Shown in pieces: positions 60,123 through 64,000 of a stretch of DNA of 64,000 nt. How positions within the stretch are numbered: the stretch's first letter is position 1; each line of letters opens with the position of its first letter. The translations under genes and the position numbers were made by a program. The notes below the pieces were generated by a model. That model did not search any database, had not been told where the DNA came from, and saw nothing but the letters and a program-made list of their open reading frames with translations. This DNA is from Tellurirhabdus bombi (GTDB lineage Bacteria > Bacteroidota > Bacteroidia > Cytophagales > Spirosomataceae), in NCBI RefSeq assembly GCF_021484805.1, contig NZ_CP090557.1, forward strand, positions 918,501 through 982,500, in the 5' to 3' direction.

Positions 60123-61961
60123 TTATTCAACAGTTACTGATTTCGCCAAATTCCGGGGCTGGTCTACGTTACGACCGCGCATGACAGCCACATAGTACGA
60201 AAGCAATTGCAGCGGAATAACGGAAATCAACGGCATGAGCATTTCGTGCACTTTGGGAATTTCAATCACAAAATCCACCATGCCCGGCAGCAGCGTATCG
60301 CCTTCCGTAGCGATGGCAATCACGCGGCCTTTGCGCGCTTTCACCTCCTGAATATTGGATACCACTTTTTCGTACGAACTGTCTTTAGCGGCAATAAACA
60401 CCACCGGCATATCTTCGTCGATCAGGGCAATAGGGCCGTGCTTCATCTCGGCGGCGGGGTAGCCCTCGGCGTGGATGTACGAAATTTCTTTCAGCTTTAA
60501 CGCCCCTTCCAGCGCAACCGGGAAGTTTAATCCGCGACCCAGATAGATAAAATTACGGGCGTAGGTGAAAATGTATGCAATCTCTTTGACCTTCTCGGCG
60601 TTCTGAAGCAGCTTCTCCACCTTGGCCGGAATTGCCTCCATCTCAGCCAGAAGCTGCCGGAATAGGCTATCCGAAATGGTGCCTTTGCGCTTGGCGGCGG
60701 AAAGGGCCATCAGCGTCAGAACGGTAACCTGCGCCGTAAACGCTTTGGTCGACGCCACCCCGATTTCGGGACCCGCGTGCGTATAAGCCCCGGCATGTGA
60801 GGTGCGCGGAATGGACGAACCCACTGCGTTACAAACCCCAAAAATCGTCGCTCCTTTTGACTTGGCTAGTTCGATAGCCGCCAAGGTATCCGCCGTCTCC
60901 CCCGATTGGGAAATGGCAATCACAATATCGCCTTCGGCAATGATTGGGTTCCGGTAGCGGAATTCTGAGGCGTATTCAACCTCAACCGGAATCCGGGCCA
61001 GTTCTTCAAAAATATATTCGGCCACCAGACCGGCGTGCCACGAGGTTCCGCAACCAACAATAATGATTCGCTTCGAAGCGGCCAGCTTGTCCAGGTAATC
61101 GCGCAAACCACCGAGTTGTAGATGCCCTTCGTCGGCCTTAACCCGACCGCGCATGCTATCGGCAATGGATCGAGGCTGTTCAAAAATTTCTTTCAGCATG
61201 AAGTGGTCAAAGCCGCCTTTTTCGATGGCTTCCAGCTCCAGCTCTACTTTCTGAATGTAAGGCGTCGTTTTGGTATTATCGAGGTTAACAATTTTTAGCT
61301 CCCCGTCCCGCACCGTTGCGATTTCGTAATCGTTCAGGTAAACAACATCTTTGGTATATTCGATGATTGGCGTGGCATCCGAAGCAAAGAAAAACTCGTT
61401 CTCACCCACTCCAATCACCAGTGGGCTTCCTTTGCGCGCGGCAATCAGCTGAGTAGGTTCATCTTCGGCAATTACCACGATGGCATACGCGCCAACCACT
61501 TCCAGCAACGCCTGCCGGACCGCTTCTTCTAGCGAACAACCCGTTTCTTTTTTAATGTCCTCGATGAACTGCATCAGCACCTCCGAATCCGTATCCGACC
61601 GAAATTCGTGGCCTTTCCGAATCAGGTTTTGCTTGATCGATGCGTAGTTTTCAATGATTCCATTATGAATCAGGGCCAGTTTTTTGTCGTGCGAGTAGTG
61701 AGGGTGCGCATTGACGTCGTTAGGCTCTCCGTGCGTCGCCCAGCGCGTGTGGCCGATGCCAATCCGGGCGTGCAGTTCTTTCGTAGCCAGCTCGGCTTCC
61801 AGATCGGAAACTTTCCCTTTTTTCTTGTATACTTTCAGGCCATCTCCGTTCAGCAGAGCAAGTCCTGAGCTATCATATCCCCGGTATTCCAGGCGCTTTA
61901 AACCTTTCAGGATCAGCGGACACGCCTCACGGTGTCCCACATAAGCTACAATTCCACACAT
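60123..61961 (-). CDS. glmS: Glutamine-fructose-6-phosphate aminotransferase
   Basis: 612 residues. The start MCGIVAYVGHREA frees the N-terminal Cys that attacks glutamine; the two SIS domains (VGCGTSWHAGLVAEYIFEELARI, ISQSGETADTLAAIEL, STKAFTAQV) and the end LAKSVTVE are typical. It makes glucosamine 6-phosphate for peptidoglycan and LPS. No glmS ribozyme is seen upstream. Confidence 0.97.
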   Translation of the reverse strand: MCGIVAYVGHREACPLILKGLKRLEYRGYDSSGLALLNGDGLKVYKKKGKVSDLEAELATKELHARIGIGHTRWATHGEPNDVNAHPHYSHDKKLALIHNGIIENYASIKQNLIRKGHEFRSDTDSEVLMQFIEDIKKETGCSLEEAVRQALLEVVGAYAIVVIAEDEPTQLIAARKGSPLVIGVGENEFFFASDATPIIEYTKDVVYLNDYEIATVRDGELKIVNLDNTKTTPYIQKVELELEAIEKGGFDHFMLKEIFEQPRSIADSMRGRVKADEGHLQLGGLRDYLDKLAASKRIIIVGCGTSWHAGLVAEYIFEELARIPVEVEYASEFRYRNPIIAEGDIVIAISQSGETADTLAAIELAKSKGATIFGVCNAVGSSIPRTSHAGAYTHAGPEIGVASTKAFTAQVTVLTLMALSAAKRKGTISDSLFRQLLAEMEAIPAKVEKLLQNAEKVKEIAYIFTYARNFIYLGRGLNFPVALEGALKLKEISYIHAEGYPAAEMKHGPIALIDEDMPVVFIAAKDSSYEKVVSNIQEVKARKGRVIAIATEGDTLLPGMVDFVIEIPKVHEMLMPLISVIPLQLLSYYVAVMRGRNVDQPRNLAKSVTVE

Positions 61962-62011
61962 ATTGGCGAGATTAGTTAGCAGCTAAATAAAGGTATTATT
62001 GGTATAAACGC

Positions 62012-62039
62012 AAAAACCAGTCATTTACGACTGGTTTTT
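62012..62039. terminator. Bidirectional terminator between the DUF4270 gene and glmS
   Basis: AAAAACCAGTC-ATTTAC-GACTGGTTTTT, A/T-rich ends in both directions. It ends the minus-strand DUF4270 transcript. Confidence 0.85.
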
Positions 62040-62062
62040 ACCTAATTAAGTGAACTTTCCGG

Positions 62063-63496
62063 TTACTCGGCCAGTGTATAGAAAACAACCAGTTTAACGC
62101 TTTCCGGTGCATCCAGGACGGCAGCCGTCAACTGGGTGTTCAAATAAGTTTCTACCTGATAGGAAGTACCCAATTGTGTAGTAGGTATCAGTGTGCTAGC
62201 ATTACCGGCTGTCGGCACCAGCACCAAACCCGTATTCGGCCTAAAATTGGTCAACAGCGCCTGAAAATAGCCCGTCACGTCGTACGAATAAGCGTTGCGC
62301 GTACGAGCGCCGTAAGTTGCTACCTCTGGATAGAACCACTGGCTAATCTGCTGAAAAGTACCCGTGTTGGTTTGCAACAGGTGCAGCACACGCGTGTTAT
62401 TCCGATCGGTATAAGAAATCCTATTATTCGCGCTTGTCTCGGCCAAAGCCATGTAAAACGGCAAAAATGTTCCCGAAGCGCTTGATTTTGGCGTAATGGT
62501 CAATTCGGCGCGATTGATGGCAATGCGTCCCTGTTTTTTCAGGTTCTCAAACGTCGGAAAGGCAAGTTTGGTGGTCACACCCGTTCCGTTCTGGACGAAT
62601 AGCTGGCCCCCCGTTGCGGAAGCAGGCAACGGATTGGTCGTTGTCAAACCCGCTAACTTTGTTCCGGCCCGGTTCGCTGTAACCTGCGTAAAGGCCGCCG
62701 CTCTGTAAATGCTGGGGTCAATGGAAAAACCAAGGCTGGAAGCGGTTGTCTCATTCGCTTTGTGGTAGTAAATAGCCACATAATTGATACTGAATCCAGT
62801 TGGCAACGATACAACCGATTTATTTCCGCTTCCGGGTACAAAAGCAAAGCCTTTGAACGCCTTCCGAAAATCCAGTCGTGTAACCGTTTTCCCTTTGAAA
62901 ATATTAAGTATTTCTTGCCCAAACGCATCCGGCAATTTCGTCACAACGAGACTCGTATAGCTGTTGGGTCCAGACGTAAGACTAATTTTAGTCAAAGGCG
63001 TTGGGTCATAAGCCGCTGTGTTGTTGATCGTATACCGCTTTGTTGTATCAAGGTCTTCCGTTAGTCGGTGGAGGAAAATTTCCTGCGTTCCAGTCGTGTC
63101 ACCATATGCATTTACGTAGCCACTAACGTACCTAATGGAGTCGTATATCGCCGTGTTATCTACGGTTACGGAGTTGATGATGGTTGTGTTGTTATACCCA
63201 AAATCAAACTGAGCAAATGCCTTTGCTGTAACCTTACCAAAGGTAGGATCGCTGTAATTCCCGATGAGCAGACGGTTATTTCGGCCCGTTTGCACTGAAT
63301 CCAGCAGGATGGTTGACCTGGTAACGGTTAGCGTATCCGTATAAAGAACCCCGACGGGGGTAGTCGGGGTTAAACCGATTTCTTTGGGTTCTTCGCAGGC
63401 CGTCAACAGAGCTACTACACCAATCAGGAGACTTAATCCTTTACTAAAATTAGCCAACCAGCCCTGTGTAGAGGGTATAATAGCGTTCCGCGACAT
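62063..63496 (-). CDS. DUF4270 family lipoprotein
   Basis: 477 residues. Signal and lipobox LLIGVVALLTACEEP. Repeats of VLYTDTLTVTRSTILLDS, AFAQFDFGYNNTTIINSVT, and YLNTQLTAAVLDAPESVKLVVFYT fit DUF4270, a Bacteroidota family with surface exposure. The start at 63496 overlaps the synthase gene by 47 nt, which is long but gives the only sensible signal. I recall that DUF4270 genes often sit between glycogen synthase and glmS. Confidence 0.82.
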   Translation of the reverse strand: MSRNAIIPSTQGWLANFSKGLSLLIGVVALLTACEEPKEIGLTPTTPVGVLYTDTLTVTRSTILLDSVQTGRNNRLLIGNYSDPTFGKVTAKAFAQFDFGYNNTTIINSVTVDNTAIYDSIRYVSGYVNAYGDTTGTQEIFLHRLTEDLDTTKRYTINNTAAYDPTPLTKISLTSGPNSYTSLVVTKLPDAFGQEILNIFKGKTVTRLDFRKAFKGFAFVPGSGNKSVVSLPTGFSINYVAIYYHKANETTASSLGFSIDPSIYRAAAFTQVTANRAGTKLAGLTTTNPLPASATGGQLFVQNGTGVTTKLAFPTFENLKKQGRIAINRAELTITPKSSASGTFLPFYMALAETSANNRISYTDRNNTRVLHLLQTNTGTFQQISQWFYPEVATYGARTRNAYSYDVTGYFQALLTNFRPNTGLVLVPTAGNASTLIPTTQLGTSYQVETYLNTQLTAAVLDAPESVKLVVFYTLAE

Positions 63497-64000
63497 TCTC
63501 GTCTTCTTCTGTAAGTTCAATTTTCTTTTCAGACAAATCATTCAAAATACCAGTTAAGCTCTCGCTGAAGTCTTCATCAGCTTTCACAACAACGTCGGCG
63601 TAGGCACAACCCATACGGATAAAACCTTCAAAATCGCCGGAACGCAGGTGCGATAGCATTGCTTCGTCCACGTCCATCGCTTTGGCTTTTTCAACCAAAT
63701 CTTCTGGAAAACGATAAGAGAATGAATTATTATACACCGAAAAGACTGATTTAGAGTCTTTGAACATCGGGTCGTTTTTATAAGTCGTTTTCAGGTACAG
63801 CGGAATCAGTGCTGTCATCCAGTCATTACAGTGAACGATGTCCGGTGACCAGCCTAATTTTTTCACGGTTTCCAGTACTCCTTTGCAAAAGAAAATGGCG
63901 CGTTCGTCGTTGTCCTCATAAAAGCGATTCTCTTTGTCAAAGAAAACGTGTTTCCGCTGGAAATAGTCTTCATTGTCGATAAAATACACCTGAAGTTTGG
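63450..64000 (-). CDS. Glycogen/starch synthase, C-terminal part (cut by window edge)
   Basis: The last 183 codons: KLQVYFIDNEDYFQRKHVFF, PDIVHCNDWMTALIPLYLKTTY, SVFSVYNNSFSYRFPEDLV. These are the GT5-type N-terminal synthase segments, without the later GT-B half: the protein ends soon after with an acidic tail and EDENVAERYYTLYTGLVG. So this is likely the shorter Bacteroidota form, and the start lies beyond 64000. It would add glucose from ADP- or UDP-glucose to glycogen. Confidence 0.75.
   Translation of the reverse strand, partial: KLQVYFIDNEDYFQRKHVFFDKENRFYEDNDERAIFFCKGVLETVKKLGWSPDIVHCNDWMTALIPLYLKTTYKNDPMFKDSKSVFSVYNNSFSYRFPEDLVEKAKAMDVDEAMLSHLRSGDFEGFIRMGCAYADVVVKADEDFSESLTGILNDLSEKKIELTEEDENVAERYYTLYTGLVG

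Noticed and set aside
61962-62011. glmS ribozyme
   Set aside because: Only 50 nt between the glmS ATG and the terminator of the upstream gene, no ribozyme core, and the known distribution is mainly Gram-positive.

Overview
The window looks like a chromosomal segment of a Bacteroidota species in the class Cytophagia, most likely family Spirosomataceae (Spirosoma/Larkinella-like). The evidence is a gliding-motility lipoprotein GldD, a protein with a type IX secretion C-terminal domain, a DUF4270 lipoprotein, an exosortase N (XrtN) locus, stand-alone LytTR regulators, several promoters of the Bacteroidota type (TTG, about 21 nt, TAnnTTTG), and the near absence of Shine-Dalgarno sequences. Base composition is close to even by eye. 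I see no rRNA, tRNA, CRISPR array, insertion sequence or prophage. Both edges cut genes: ftsK on the left and a glycogen/starch synthase on the right.

Layout. 1-9.2 kb: minus-strand housekeeping genes (ftsK, pyrD, cysM, fadD, argC, argG and a GNAT acyltransferase that may start arginine synthesis), with one LytTR regulator on plus. 9.5-13.4 kb: aat, moaC-mobA, an SDR oxidoreductase and Maf. 13.4-18.6 kb: a GNAT protein, an outer-membrane POTRA/barrel protein, a MarR-YceI pair with a palindromic operator, a stand-alone HsdR_N nuclease-fold protein and AMP nucleosidase. 18.7-23.2 kb: an 11-repeat TPR protein, Hsp20, an MFS exporter and a beta-propeller protein. 23.3-27.4 kb: a minus-strand operon of a small Cys protein, a TonB receptor and an Asp-box protein with Cys motifs, perhaps for a metal. 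27.5-29.5 kb: a divergent lipid kinase / phosphatidate phosphatase pair. 30-34.4 kb: an SdiA-regulated-type lipoprotein, a sugar-acid catabolic pair (KGSADH and an FAH-family dehydratase), and recO. 34.4-39.4 kb: cupin, lptB, recJ, a T9SS cargo protein and mazG.

39.6-45.5 kb is the most distinctive region: a plus-strand locus with a DUF1361 membrane protein, an undecaprenol/diacylglycerol kinase, a membrane protein, an HTH_34 winged-helix regulator, a VIT-domain membrane protein with a VPEP sorting tail, and the exosortase XrtN. An almost identical inverted repeat, TACTTTG-N5-CAAAGTA, lies just upstream of both the first gene and the VIT gene. This suggests co-regulation, perhaps by the small regulator encoded between them.

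45.7-52.5 kb: tandem Crp/Fnr paralogs, a DinB-type protein, a DEAD-box helicase with a structured leader, and a four-gene operon (SnoaL-like, GNAT, nitrilase, aldo/keto reductase). 52.5-64 kb: an ImmA/IrrE-like protein whose metal site is lost, gldD, an AIM24 protein, gltX, RidA, an ECF sigma / anti-sigma / outer-membrane module, glmS, DUF4270 and the glycogen synthase.

The open reading frames that I trimmed begin at non-ATG codons or at upstream ATGs. I chose internal ATGs from family length, signal peptide position or ATGA overlap.
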